Below are positions 35,052-46,000 of a stretch of 64,000 bases of DNA, in pieces (the stretch's first letter is position 1; the number at the start of each line of letters is the position of its first letter). A program made the position numbers and the translations under genes. The stretch spans positions 1 through 64,000 of the forward strand of contig NZ_JAHCMU010000007.1 of assembly GCF_018449435.1 (NCBI RefSeq), read 5' to 3'. The notes beneath the pieces were generated by a model. That model was not told the origin of the DNA, did no database searches, and saw only the letters and a program-made list of their open reading frames with translations. This DNA is from Flagellimonas sp. 389 (GTDB taxonomy: Bacteria > Bacteroidota > Bacteroidia > Flavobacteriales > Flavobacteriaceae).

Positions 35052-36350
35052 TTAGTGGGCAACTGCCTGTTCTTTCTTGGTTGGAGGGACAAGAACATCC
35101 TGCATCAATGCTTCTTTGTCTCCATCATATGTTTTGGTGATTGGGTTTCCATTTCTGGTCAAACCTTCAAAAGTTCCTTTATCGACCATATCCCATAAGG
35201 CATATTTTGCTTGGCCTTCGATAGTAAAAAGACCAAAATGATTTTCGGATCCACTAGCGTTTGCGGCGTCCTTCCACTTTTCATTGAAAGCTTCAAAATA
35301 AAAGCAGGAAATACCATTAGCATTTGTCCAATCACGTATTTGATGGTAATACATGGCTTCTTTGTATTCGTCGGTAGCTTTTGAACCTTCAGGGCCATAA
35401 TGACCGTTCGATACTGTTGCCCACCCTGTTTCACCAATATGTATCGGTTTGTCAACACCCAAGCTTTTCATATAATTTGAGACAGCATCATACTGTGAAA
35501 CGGCAAATGCTTTGGCTCGAACCATAGCCGAGTCGATTTTTTGGATATCCGAAAGTTGCTCTTCCGCTTCGGGGACGCCCCAAAACTCAGGATTGTAATG
35601 TGAGTTGTGATAGGGATAGGTATGCATTGAGATATAGTCTACGGCTTTGATGAGTTTTTCAAGGTCTTCGGTATGGTAGCTATCATCTCCCCCACCCCAT
35701 GAAGAATAATCATCGGAGCTTGTAATCCACAAATCTTTGCGCAGTTCTCCTTTTTCCTTTAATTCCTGAAGATGGTTCACCCATTTTAGAATGACGGACG
35801 GTTGTACGTAATAGCTCTCGGCCCATTTGACCATGGATTCATTACCAACTGCAATAATCTTTACAATGTCCGGGTATTGGTTTGCAAGAGCCACAGCTCT
35901 AGCAATTTCACCTTCATTTTGTTCACTTTCTACATTGTGGTCGGGAGTTTCTCCGGTCCACGCATTTTTACAATCTATCCATGCACCCAGCATTACATAC
36001 ATTTCAAAATTGGAATTTTCCTTTTTTAGTTCTTGTATTGCTTTTAACAGGTTGGATGCCTGTTGTAACTGGACATTGTACGTACGCAAAATTTTGATGC
36101 CCATTGCGGAGAGAATCTTCATATCTTCTTTTAGTTCGGCAATGGTAGGCTGAACATCCCGTGTATCTGCCTTATAACCACCATAGGATATTGCCAAGTA
36201 GTCTGGGTTACCTAAAATGTCTTTAGCTATCACTTCTTTTTCTATTTGAGGTTTGTTGTCTTCTACTTTGGTTGTCTTTTCTTTACATGAATAGCTTACT
36301 GTCAGCACTAGTGCAGCAACTATTGGTCTTATCATTCCTTGTATACTCAT
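35052..36350 (-). CDS. Glycoside hydrolase family 17 lipoprotein
   Basis: Beta-1,3-glucanase-type TIM barrel, 432 aa. Lipobox region TVSYSC, Cys22, so membrane-anchored. Acid/base Glu171 in IAVGNESM and nucleophile Glu307 in HIGETGWAT. Compared with the smaller GH17 at 30.4 kb it has longer loops (WIDCKNAWTGETPDHN and SSWGGGDDSYH), which may shape a binding cleft. Its stop lies one base from the GH30 start, so translation of the two is probably coupled. Role: chain cleavage or transglycosylation of laminarin fragments outside the cytoplasm. Confidence 0.9.
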   Translation of the reverse strand: MSIQGMIRPIVAALVLTVSYSCKEKTTKVEDNKPQIEKEVIAKDILGNPDYLAISYGGYKADTRDVQPTIAELKEDMKILSAMGIKILRTYNVQLQQASNLLKAIQELKKENSNFEMYVMLGAWIDCKNAWTGETPDHNVESEQNEGEIARAVALANQYPDIVKIIAVGNESMVKWAESYYVQPSVILKWVNHLQELKEKGELRKDLWITSSDDYSSWGGGDDSYHTEDLEKLIKAVDYISMHTYPYHNSHYNPEFWGVPEAEEQLSDIQKIDSAMVRAKAFAVSQYDAVSNYMKSLGVDKPIHIGETGWATVSNGHYGPEGSKATDEYKEAMYYHQIRDWTNANGISCFYFEAFNEKWKDAANASGSENHFGLFTIEGQAKYALWDMVDKGTFEGLTRNGNPITKTYDGDKEALMQDVLVPPTKKEQAVAH

Positions 36351-36397
36351 GTCGTTTGGTTTTCATCATTAGTTATAACTATCTTGATTCAACATTC

Positions 36398-38200
36398 TTA
36401 ATACCTCAGTCCAAATCCATATGGATATAGCGGAGTGATTGTTTTGTCCCAAAAATTAGGTCCATATTTTCCTTTATAGTCTTCGACCGATTTTGGCCAT
36501 GAGTGCGGTAATGTTCCTTTAAAGTTGTAATCTCCAAAAAGCACTTCCGCAACACCTCCTCCTTCGGACCCAAGTAACCATGCAGCAATAAATGCTTCTG
36601 ATTGTTCTATTTGTTGTGTTGTTACCAAGGGTCGACCCGAAATCAATATCACTATAGTTTTCACGCCCATATTGGCATAAGTGTTCACGTAGTTTCGGTG
36701 ACTTTCGGTCAGTGTTAATTGATACGCATCTATTTCGCCGCCTATATCCCCAAAAGACTCGGCATAAGGTGTTTCACCAATTACTATAATGGCAACATCA
36801 GCATCATTATGGTTTCCCGATGCATCTATATCGTAAACTACTGTTCCTTTAGTTATTTTTTCAATTCCTTCGAGAATAGTGGTTGCTCCTTTATAATTTT
36901 CTGTGGAGCCCTGCCAGTTTATTGTCCATCCTCCAGACTGTAATCCAGCATTATTGGCATGCTCCCCTACAACTACAATTTTTTTCGTTTTTTTATCAAG
37001 TGGGAGTATATTGTCGTTGTTTTTAAGCAATACCAATGATTCCCTTACCGCTTGTCGTGCAACATCCCGATGCTCTTGAATTCCAATTTTTTCGATTAAC
37101 GTAGCATCTGGAAAGGGGTTTTCAAAAAGACCCAATCTATATTTTTGACGCAATATGCGCCTTACCGCATCGTCAATACGTTCTTGTGGCACATCACCGC
37201 TTTGCACACCATTTTTTAAGCCTTCAAGGTACATTTCAAAATCACCTTCCACGGCCATTACTACATCTACCCCAGCATTGATAATGTCGTTCTCCCCAAA
37301 TCGGGAATAGCCTTTCCAGTCCGAAACCATAATACCATCAAAGCCCATCTTTCCCTTTAGGATATCTGTAATGAGTTCTTTGTGGGCATGCATTGGCCTG
37401 CCCGATAACGAATTAAACGATGCCATCACAGAACCAACACCTTCATTAACCGCAATCTTATAAGGGGGCAATAATCGTTCTATTACTTCGTCCATGTTTA
37501 AAGAGGTATCGCCACCTTCAAAACCATAGTCCGTGGCACCATCTCCAATAAAGTGTTTTGCCGTTGCCATTACCGTTCGCTTATCGGATAGCTTACCTTG
37601 AAGTCCTTTTACTGAAGCTTTAGCCAATTTTGCCGTCAGTTCTGTATTCTCAGAAAATGCTTCATACACTCTGCCCCATTTTTCATTGTAGGGTATGGCC
37701 ACACAGGGTGAAAAAACCCATGTAAATCCAGTAGCTTGTGCTTCCAACGCAGTAATTTGGGCTGCACGTTCTACCAGTTCTGCATTTCGGGTAGCTCCCA
37801 AACCAATGTTGTGCGGGAATATAGTAGCACCTTCAAAAGTGTTTTGTCCATGAATGGCATCTACGCCGAAAAACATCGGGATTCCCAAACGGGTCGACAA
37901 TGCCTTTTTCTGTAGTTCTGTAAACTTTTCTTGCCATTCCATAGCTGTTTCTCCAGGTAGCGGACCTTGTGTATGAATTATGGAGCCAATGAACTTTGAA
38001 GCGATATCTTCTTCAGAAATATCATCAAAGTGCCGCACTTGTGTCATTTGCCCTATTTTTTCATCTAAGGTCATCCGCGTCAAGAGTGAGTCAATTTTTT
38101 GTTCTATGATAAGACCTGTATTGGTTTCAGGGTTCATCTTTTGGTTTTTGCAAGACAAAAATGACAAAGCCACCACAAAGCAAAGCATGGAATTGGTCAT
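36398..38200 (-). CDS. Glycoside hydrolase family 3 beta-glucosidase, lipoprotein
   Basis: Beta-glucosidase of 600 aa. Lipobox FLSC, Cys17. The N-terminal GH3 barrel (about 30-370) has KHFIGDG (215-221) and nucleophile Asp294 in GIMVSDWKGY. The C-terminal alpha/beta sandwich (about 385-600) has VVGEHANNAGLQSGGWTINW and a Glu-containing loop around GDIGGEIDAY. The arrangement is that of exo-beta-1,3/1,4-glucan glucohydrolases. It would release glucose from oligosaccharides in the periplasm. A long hairpin lies between this gene and the binding protein upstream, so expression may be uncoupled from the first half of the locus. Confidence 0.92.
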   Translation of the reverse strand: MTNSMLCFVVALSFLSCKNQKMNPETNTGLIIEQKIDSLLTRMTLDEKIGQMTQVRHFDDISEEDIASKFIGSIIHTQGPLPGETAMEWQEKFTELQKKALSTRLGIPMFFGVDAIHGQNTFEGATIFPHNIGLGATRNAELVERAAQITALEAQATGFTWVFSPCVAIPYNEKWGRVYEAFSENTELTAKLAKASVKGLQGKLSDKRTVMATAKHFIGDGATDYGFEGGDTSLNMDEVIERLLPPYKIAVNEGVGSVMASFNSLSGRPMHAHKELITDILKGKMGFDGIMVSDWKGYSRFGENDIINAGVDVVMAVEGDFEMYLEGLKNGVQSGDVPQERIDDAVRRILRQKYRLGLFENPFPDATLIEKIGIQEHRDVARQAVRESLVLLKNNDNILPLDKKTKKIVVVGEHANNAGLQSGGWTINWQGSTENYKGATTILEGIEKITKGTVVYDIDASGNHNDADVAIIVIGETPYAESFGDIGGEIDAYQLTLTESHRNYVNTYANMGVKTIVILISGRPLVTTQQIEQSEAFIAAWLLGSEGGGVAEVLFGDYNFKGTLPHSWPKSVEDYKGKYGPNFWDKTITPLYPYGFGLRY

Positions 38201-38275
38201 TTTTTGGATAGTTTTAGTCTCTTATTTTAAATGAGACTGTAACATTTTAAGTTAGTTAGACTAATAGTATTTGAA

Positions 38276-38315
38276 AACTATACTGTCTTGGTTTTTAAGC
38301 TAAGACAGTATAGTT
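38276..38315. terminator. Long perfect hairpin inside the glucan gene row
   Basis: 14-bp perfect stem (AACTATACTGTCTT / AAGACAGTATAGTT) with a 12-nt loop, between the modular lipoprotein and GH3 genes. Only a short T run follows on the minus strand, so it may be a partial terminator or an mRNA-stabilising end that splits the row into two expression units. Confidence 0.6.
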
Positions 38316-38353
38316 GATTTCTAATTAGACCTTTTAATAAAGCATATTTACTA

Positions 38354-40720
38354 CTAGTCTATTCTTATGTTGTCGATATAGAAAACCCCGTCTTCTGTAG
38401 TCAATTCGCCATCGCCTATACTAACAGGATTATCTGGCTTTATAACCAATTGATTTGCTTCAAAATTAGGTGGAATTCCAGTAAAAACAACTTCCAGTTC
38501 AACCCATTCATTGGCCGCTGCTGCAACCACTGTAACTTCACCCGGAAGTCCTATACCAGGAGCATTAGGATTATTATTTACTCCAAAACGATAAGAAACA
38601 TTTGCTCTATCAGAATATACTAAGACTTTGAGGGTTGTCGAAGCTAAATCGCCAATTACATCTACGTTAGGAAATGCATTTTGCACTCCAGCAAACCTAG
38701 ATGTACCAATTGCTTTATTAATTCTTAAAACATTTGCGGAGGTATTTAAGCCTGTGGCAGAAGGGTTTGCTGCTAACTCTACTGAAATAGAACCATCATT
38801 TGTAAATGTCCCTAAAAATGTTTCACAAGCTTCAAAAGTAGCTGGTAACGATAAAGCATCAGTAGGAGTATCAGTACAACCGCCTCCTGTACTACCACCA
38901 CCATTGTCTGTGTAGAAAAATACGTTGTCCACAAAGATATTTGCCGTCACCCCATCACCTAGAACATCAAAAATGATTTGGTTGATAGTTGGGTCGTCAG
39001 GCAGTGGACCTTCAGGACCGGCCGAGGGTACCAAATCTGTAATGGCCACATCGATGGTATTCCATTCACCACCTGTCAAATTCACCTCTACATCCTCTCT
39101 GGAAGTAGGAGTAGTAAAGGAAATGAGACCGGCCCTGAACGAAACATCCTCTGCCACCCAAATATCCATACTGAAGTTGGTCCTTGAGTCAAAACCTGCA
39201 TCATTTTGTATTCCAACAAAATCAGTATTATCGTACCTCCATACGTCGTCGCCGGCAACCTGTATCTCTGAGAACGTAGCTCCGTCACCGTTTCCAAAGG
39301 CCCTGGTATTCGTGCCCGCTACATTGGTATAAGCATTGCTGAACACCGAGGTCACATCTGCCGCATTTTGGGTCGGTGTTGGTGCGGCCATTGTTGGTTC
39401 GGTGGCCACGACAGTAGCAATATCAAGTACAATATCATCAAAGTAATATGTTCCATCTGCGGTGATAGCGCTATCCATTTCATCATTATCTGGCTTTATG
39501 ACCAATTGGTTATATGCTGTTGGTCCACCTGGTAAATTTGTAAAAGTGACCTCAACTTCTGTCCATTCGTTAGCGTTTGGAACGGTAATAAAGACAGGAG
39601 CAGGATTTCCTGTTGGAGGATCTGTCTGTGGATCTAAAGCCAACTCAAATCTGAACACTACATTTGCTTTCGTTGAATAGATTTTTGCTTTAAATACATT
39701 TGTAGTTGTTAAATCAAAATTATTTTCAAATGTATTTTGGATTCCTGCAAAGAAATCTGCACCAGCAGCCTTATCCACTTGCAATACAAAATCTGAAGTA
39801 TTGATACCTGTTTTAAATGGATTTTCTACAAGTTCAGAAGTTAGTCCGCTTCCAAAGTTAGCATCGGAAAGAAAAGTTTCGCAACCTTCAAAATCCAATG
39901 GAAGTGAAGTAGCAGCCACAAGTGTATCTGAGCATCCAGCAGTTTCTCCACCGTCTCCTCCTTCAACCAAGGATACATTGTCTATCACAACGGTTCCAAC
40001 AGCAGCTCCCAAGTCAAATAACACTCTGCTGTCAGCTCCACCAAATCCTGTAGCCGACAATTCAAGTGTAAAGGTTTGTGTATCCGTTGTTAAATCAACC
40101 GTTCTCGTATCATTGGTAAAGGGGTCTACATTCAGACCAATTCCAGCGATTATGGTTCTAACCCTATCCGACGAAGCATCAAAAGTCAAAATATAATTGG
40201 TTCCTTCAGTAAGATCAAGTACCTGACTCAAGTTTACATTAAAGGCATCGCCTGCAGTTTCCACATTAGCAAAATTGAAGCTATTTCCACCTTCGGTTTG
40301 TACATTAGCGGCATTACCGCTCCAACCTTCAGACCCATTTTCGAAATCACCATTGGTCAAAAGTCCACTATCAAACGGTGGCGGTGGTTCAGGTAAATTA
40401 ATGGTTAATTCATCCTCAAAGACATCTGATGCTCCCGCCGTATTCGAAGCGGTCAGTTTTACGGTATACGTACCACTTACATAAGTTTTGACAGGATTAA
40501 TTTCAGAGGAGGTGGTTCCATCCCCAAAATCCCATGCATAGGTCTGTGCCTCTTCTGAAATATTGATAAAGGTAACTATACCCGCATCTTCATCCAGGGT
40601 AAAAGTGAAGCTTGAGATAACCTCTGGTAATGTACCTTCATCGTCATCATCGCATCCAAAAAAGGATATTGCAAGAGTAAAAAGCACCAAGTACTTTGCT
40701 TTGTTTAGTAATTCTTTCAT
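38354..40720 (-). CDS. Modular glycan-binding lipoprotein (PKD, CBM-like modules)
   Basis: Lipoprotein of 788 aa (FFGC, Cys23, followed by DDDD). Domain order: PKD about 35-110 (WDFGDG), CBM4/9-like jelly roll about 118-252 (LLTNGDFENGSEGWSG), repeat A about 262-433, module B about 440-607, repeat A' about 615-788. A and A' share the course LPxxFExCETFL ... NQLVIKPDN ... FDDI/IDNI, so they come from an internal duplication. Module B has a relative at the C-terminus of the 473-aa lipoprotein at 41.6 kb. No catalytic residues. Probably captures laminarin at the surface; the ligand is inferred from neighbours. Confidence 0.82.
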   Translation of the reverse strand: MKELLNKAKYLVLFTLAISFFGCDDDDEGTLPEVISSFTFTLDEDAGIVTFINISEEAQTYAWDFGDGTTSSEINPVKTYVSGTYTVKLTASNTAGASDVFEDELTINLPEPPPPFDSGLLTNGDFENGSEGWSGNAANVQTEGGNSFNFANVETAGDAFNVNLSQVLDLTEGTNYILTFDASSDRVRTIIAGIGLNVDPFTNDTRTVDLTTDTQTFTLELSATGFGGADSRVLFDLGAAVGTVVIDNVSLVEGGDGGETAGCSDTLVAATSLPLDFEGCETFLSDANFGSGLTSELVENPFKTGINTSDFVLQVDKAAGADFFAGIQNTFENNFDLTTTNVFKAKIYSTKANVVFRFELALDPQTDPPTGNPAPVFITVPNANEWTEVEVTFTNLPGGPTAYNQLVIKPDNDEMDSAITADGTYYFDDIVLDIATVVATEPTMAAPTPTQNAADVTSVFSNAYTNVAGTNTRAFGNGDGATFSEIQVAGDDVWRYDNTDFVGIQNDAGFDSRTNFSMDIWVAEDVSFRAGLISFTTPTSREDVEVNLTGGEWNTIDVAITDLVPSAGPEGPLPDDPTINQIIFDVLGDGVTANIFVDNVFFYTDNGGGSTGGGCTDTPTDALSLPATFEACETFLGTFTNDGSISVELAANPSATGLNTSANVLRINKAIGTSRFAGVQNAFPNVDVIGDLASTTLKVLVYSDRANVSYRFGVNNNPNAPGIGLPGEVTVVAAAANEWVELEVVFTGIPPNFEANQLVIKPDNPVSIGDGELTTEDGVFYIDNIRID

Positions 40721-40746
40721 AGTCTTTATATTTTGAGTTTAGTTAG

Positions 40747-41634
40747 TTATTGTTTGTATACGCGCACGTAGTCCACGATCATAGTCTGTGGAAACTGAGT
40801 TTCAGCATTTGGGGATCCAACAAAGGTCCCACCTACTGCAAGATTCATTAAAATGAAGAAGGGTTTATCAAATACCCACACTCCTTCACCATCTGTTTCT
40901 TCATCCACATCTTCAGGAGTAATTTGATTGTAAAGCACATCATCAACATAGTAATTGATAAAATCCGGACCCCATTCAATTCCGAAAGTGTGGAAACCTG
41001 TATCAAAGCGATCGTTTTCCAATGTAAATTCCTTAGAAATAGCATCACCTCCATTGTAGCCCGGACCATGTACACTTCCAATAAGGATTGAAGGTTCCTG
41101 ACCGCGATATTCCATGATATCAATCTCACCAGCACCTGGCCACGGATTTTCATCAATATCTGCACCCAGCATCCAGAATGCAGGCCATATCCCCTGCCCA
41201 AAAGGCAGTCGGATCCTGGCTTCAAAGCGACCGTATTGCTGCTCAAATTTGTCTTTGGTAATCAATCGTGCTGATGTATACTGAGAACCTTCAAAAGATT
41301 CCTCACGAGCGGTAATCAACAATACCCCGTTTTCAACCCGAACATTGTCAGATCGGTCGGTGTAGTATTGCAACTCTTGGTTTCCCCAACCGTCGCCACC
41401 GGGTCCATTTCCTATATCGAAGCTCCAAAGTTGGTCATTTGGTGCTCCTTCCGTATCAAAATTTTCGTCTAAAACTAAATTGGTAAATGTAGCCACTGTC
41501 TGTGTTTCATCTGTTTCACAACCGGATATAACGCTCATTGCAATTACCCCAAGGCATATTAGCACTGTCGATTGTATTGTTTTAATAGGTATATATTTCA
41601 TAATCATTTTTTTCGATTTTAAATGCAACATCAT
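40747..41634 (-). CDS. Glycoside hydrolase family 16 laminarinase, lipoprotein
   Basis: Endo-beta-1,3-glucanase of 295 aa. Lipobox VISGC, Cys39 counted from the first ATG. Jelly-roll fold with active-site motif E-I-D-I-M-E (Glu170 nucleophile, Asp172, Glu175 acid/base) as in bacterial laminarinases, and WPAFWMLG before it. The first ATG overlaps the upstream stop as ATGA, suggesting coupled translation; ATGs at codons 10 and 12 would give a more usual signal length, so the start is uncertain. It is the main chain-cutting enzyme of the locus. No attached binding module, unlike many laminarinases; binding is left to the two neighbouring lipoproteins. Confidence 0.93.
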   Translation of the reverse strand: MMLHLKSKKMIMKYIPIKTIQSTVLICLGVIAMSVISGCETDETQTVATFTNLVLDENFDTEGAPNDQLWSFDIGNGPGGDGWGNQELQYYTDRSDNVRVENGVLLITAREESFEGSQYTSARLITKDKFEQQYGRFEARIRLPFGQGIWPAFWMLGADIDENPWPGAGEIDIMEYRGQEPSILIGSVHGPGYNGGDAISKEFTLENDRFDTGFHTFGIEWGPDFINYYVDDVLYNQITPEDVDEETDGEGVWVFDKPFFILMNLAVGGTFVGSPNAETQFPQTMIVDYVRVYKQ

Positions 41635-43052
41635 TCCGTGAAAAAGTAAATGTTATCGAATATGAAGTTTGGTCCTCCTGCTAAGATGAGTGCTCCAAGA
41701 TTGTTTCTTTGAGCAGCTAAATTTCCGTCCAGAGGAATTTCAATTGAGGTCCATTGTCCAGGTGTCAACCCTTCTATCAAGAATCTTCGGTCAACATCAT
41801 CCCCATCGGGAAGTCCTGTAGTAGTATTTGTTTCCAATACTTGGTTGGCACCGACATCCCTAATCTGTACGTCCACAGCTGTGGATTCATCAAATGGATA
41901 TACATCAATATGAAGTGTTGTACGGCTAGTACCGTCCAAGGTATTACTGAATACGATTCCTGTAAAGTTATTGTTGGTATATACCAATGCATCCTCATCG
42001 TCGTTTGAAAGGAGCTGAAAGTTAGTTGTAGACCCCCCAAAATTTGGCTCAAAGATGCTTTCAACCGCATTAGCATATTCATTACTGAAGATAGAACTCA
42101 CATTTTCTGCCAATTCCATAGGGAGTGGGGCAGTTGGTAAAACACCGTTGGAAGCAATATCCAAAGAGCCCGATGCCCGAACATTGGCCAATTGCGCAGT
42201 AATGGAAGTATTACCTGCCCCTACTACTACAATTTCGCCCGATTCATTAACTATTGCAACTGAACTATCAGACGAAGAAAAATCGAAATATGCCGGAGCC
42301 GCAGAAACCGTTTGATTTATACCAGAGGATAGGTTAAATGTTTGACTGAGTCCTGTAATCACGAACTCAATACCGTTAACAACCGGAGTAGAAATATCTT
42401 GTCCAAAAAATATAGTTGGACTTGGCTGGGCTATAGTTCCAAGTTTTTCAAAACGTAGTTCATCAATCCAAAACGTATACCCAAAACCATTGGTGGTTTG
42501 TGTTCCTGCCGAGAAAAAAAACATTCCCCTTTCCTGTATCAATTTTGACGGATCTGGAATAGGAATGATAACTTTTCTCCAATCCGTAGATAAGCGTATG
42601 TTCTGGGCAATAACTGCAAACTTATTTTCCTCAAAATCAGTTCCAAAACCTACTTCCCCAATGGTGGCGGTAATGGAGCCTTTTACATAAAAGGTCAAGG
42701 CATCAAATCCGGTAAGATCTCTACCATCACCTCGATCCAGGAAAATACCTCCAATAAATCCTCCATCTGGGTCATCTGGAGCGGGTACATCAATTCGAAT
42801 AGAAGATGACCCTTCAAAAGCCACGTTATCATCAGTACCAAAGCCTTCGGGATTAGCACCTTCATTTGGATCAAAAGAATCAAAGAATTCATCCGTAAGT
42901 CCTACAGGAGCATCTGTAAATATATCCCCGTTTGACGAGAATGTTGCAAACTGTACATCATCTGAAAAGTCTCTTTCACAACTTGTAAAAACAGCAATGC
43001 CCAAGCTAAAAAGAACTATAAAACGTAAGTGTATATTTCTAATATTTTTCAT
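41631..43052 (-). CDS. Modular glycan-binding lipoprotein
   Basis: Lipoprotein of 473 aa (FTSC, Cys25). The N-terminal beta-sandwich at about 35-205 resembles CBM-type folds (SSSIRIDVPAPDD, LTGFDALTFYVKGS, WIDELRFEKLG). A Big2-like domain lies at about 215-305 (VNESGEIVVVGAGNTSITAQ). The C-terminal module at about 310-473 is related to module B of the 788-aa protein. No catalytic motif. It lies between the glycosidase-barrel fusion and GH16, where a SusE/SGBP gene would normally follow SusD. Capture of beta-glucan is inferred. Confidence 0.78.
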   Translation of the reverse strand: MKNIRNIHLRFIVLFSLGIAVFTSCERDFSDDVQFATFSSNGDIFTDAPVGLTDEFFDSFDPNEGANPEGFGTDDNVAFEGSSSIRIDVPAPDDPDGGFIGGIFLDRGDGRDLTGFDALTFYVKGSITATIGEVGFGTDFEENKFAVIAQNIRLSTDWRKVIIPIPDPSKLIQERGMFFFSAGTQTTNGFGYTFWIDELRFEKLGTIAQPSPTIFFGQDISTPVVNGIEFVITGLSQTFNLSSGINQTVSAAPAYFDFSSSDSSVAIVNESGEIVVVGAGNTSITAQLANVRASGSLDIASNGVLPTAPLPMELAENVSSIFSNEYANAVESIFEPNFGGSTTNFQLLSNDDEDALVYTNNNFTGIVFSNTLDGTSRTTLHIDVYPFDESTAVDVQIRDVGANQVLETNTTTGLPDGDDVDRRFLIEGLTPGQWTSIEIPLDGNLAAQRNNLGALILAGGPNFIFDNIYFFTE

Positions 43053-43064
43053 TTTTCAATCTTT

Positions 43065-46000
43065 TTATTTACCAATGTTGATGTGTACATATGTCATAAT
43101 CTCCCACTCGTTACCATTACCAAATCCAACTGGACTAATTATAGGTTCTTGTGAAAAAGTGTTGGGCGGTACCGCGTTTGGCAAATAACGTGGTGAAAAC
43201 TCATTTAAGGATCTCCATGTACCACGAATTCCTATTTGTGTGCTTGGTAAAATAAACCAGTCAGGCTTACCAAGAGTTGTAGAGATATCCAACATCAATT
43301 GTACTGGGTACGTTAAGTTAAAATCTCGATGGTAATCAAATGGTCCCCAATCGTTAATTTTTTGGGTATACTGTACTTTCCAGTTGTTATAAATCATTCT
43401 TACATCTCCACCAAAACGCTTTATCAATCGTTCACTATCTCCATTAGCTTGCCCGTTGCCATAGTAGAAATTTCCAATTAGACCAAAATCCGAACCAAGT
43501 TTGGATACCATTCTGGAATGGACTTCCCATAAATCTTCAGCGGGAACCGAATTTGGGAAAGCAAAGAAGGACCTGTCGGCGTTGAAACCGATATATGAAT
43601 CAACGGTCGTAGGAAGGTGACGATATACAAACCCAAGATTCATTGCGAATTTGGCATCCTCTGATCTGTCATTGTCCCACTCGTACATCCAAGTACCCGG
43701 GGTAGGGTCGAAAGTCAAGAGAATCTCACCGGCAGTGGTCTCTCTGTTGCTTCGAACGGAAAAGGGATCATCAAGATTGTTTCTTAACCTACCAGGGCCT
43801 TGCACATCTTGCGGCATGGCCTCTACCAATGGTTTTTGCCACATGAAATTGGGAGCTATCTGAAAATTTCCTGTGGCTATGGTAAATCCAGAAAATACAC
43901 TGGTTACATTACCACTTCCCGTATCCCTTAATTTCCAACCGGTAAAAGTCATAGTTTGGTCAGCACCACCATTGGCAATTAAACCCATAGCTGCTGCTTG
44001 CCCGTACCAATTAAATTTTCCGCCTTCATAGGTAAGTTTAGCTTTACCGCCCCAGTTATCACTGGCTTGAATCCTATCTTCAAAAACAACATAGTTTCCA
44101 GGTGTACCCCTAACATCTTGGAATGAGGTTCCATTCAAAGGGCTTCCAGCCCAAATACCCCCAAGATGGACCCCAAATTTGCCGAACTCCCTTTCAATGG
44201 CCAATGTGGCTCTTTCGGTCGGCCAAAAGGGGATTACACCACTTCGTACTTGATTTGCATTCAAGACCCGACGTCCACTTTCATCAAAAACCAGATTGGT
44301 TTCAAAGTCTCTATGGTAAATACCGGTAACATCAAATTTTCCAATATGCTTTTTGTACTTGAAAAGCATGGTTGGATTTGCTCCCCACCATAATTGAGGA
44401 CCAATAGCGGCTTTCAATCCTTTTAAAGGGCCCTTGCCGTCAATTTCCATTCCCAATATTTCACCATTGTAAATATCTAGGTTAGGGCCATAGTTGGCTT
44501 CTGGATACAATCCGAAAAAGTCACCTTCATAACCCCAATGATAATGACCTGTTCTAAAGAAACCTCTTAGATCAAATTCTTTGGCATTCCATTCAAACTC
44601 TGCTTGATATACCCGAATTCTATTTACATCCGAAACAATTACATCTCCTTGGTCAGTACTTACATCAATTGGACGGGAATTATTCTCATAAAAAATCTCA
44701 TTGATTGGGTTTTGCGCCACATTACCAACAACATTCATATTTACCTCTGCTCTCATGTTAGGTGCAGGGTTTCCTTCTACTCCAATAAAATATGACTGCA
44801 TGTGATCGAATCCTAACTGATTTGGAAAGGTGTTAGGGTCGTCCGGGTCAGGAGTATCCGGTGTCGTAATTAAACTACCTCCTGTACTGAAGGTTGAGAA
44901 CTTTGCTTGAAGGTTGCTGATACGAAGCAGATTACTTTGCTCTCCATTTAATGCAGCTTTATCACCCCGTGCCTTAAGCACAGCATCCATTAGCTGGATG
45001 TTGTTGAAGTGGTTTGTTATAAAATCCTGATTTACTCCCTCTTCATAAGGATTTAACTGATGTGCGTCTTTTAGTGCGTAGTATGCTGCACGTGGATACA
45101 ATTCGTAGAGTCCCCTTGGGTTGGTCGCACCTTTGGCACAAATCCCAAACCATTCTTCGTTCATATTGTTGGCACCTGGAGATGCTAAATCCCTAGAATA
45201 CCCGCCATTGGACCACGAAGCATTGTTGTCATGCACATCTGCATTTTCTCGATCATCAAAGCCAAACTTCCACCACCCATCGCTAAATTGAAAAGTAAAT
45301 CCACCTAAGGAGTTTCCGGCTTTTCCAATTCCTGCAGCATTCTCATAGATTTCTTTCCAGTTCTCGACCATATAATAGGCCTGGGAATATTGGTCTTCCT
45401 TATTTTCGATGGCATTAAAGGCGTCTGCCCCAAACTCCGTGAACATAACAGGTTTGTTCAATTTCTCTTTTACCACTTGAAACATATCACCAAAAGAAGC
45501 TCCACGATAGGTGTTGGTTCCATAGATGTCCACATCTTTACATTCTTCGGCAACGATATCTATAAAGAGTACGTCCCCATTGCAAATGGCTACCGGATGG
45601 GATGCATCCATGGCTTTCATCTTTTTTGCAGCCTCATTCATTAATCGGTACATAGGTCTTCCGCGGCTTTCCCCTATAAAATTGATTCTTCCTTCATCAT
45701 CTGGAAAGTCTTCGGTTTCCGCTCCTGCCCAGAACAGCCCATAGTTGTTTTCATTACCAAGCAAGTACAGCAAAAGTCCAGGAGTGTCCTTGTACCCATT
45801 GACCAACTCTTCCATTTCTGTCATTAAAAACTCCATGGTCGTAGGGTCGTCATAAATTGTGACGGGAGTCCAAACTCCGTTCAGCGTCAACCCATAACGT
45901 CCAAAAGAGTGGTTGAGCATAGTATAAATACCGTAATTTTCATAGATGTACTTAATCCATTTTGCAGGAACGCCCGTGTATTGTCGAATCACGTTTACGT

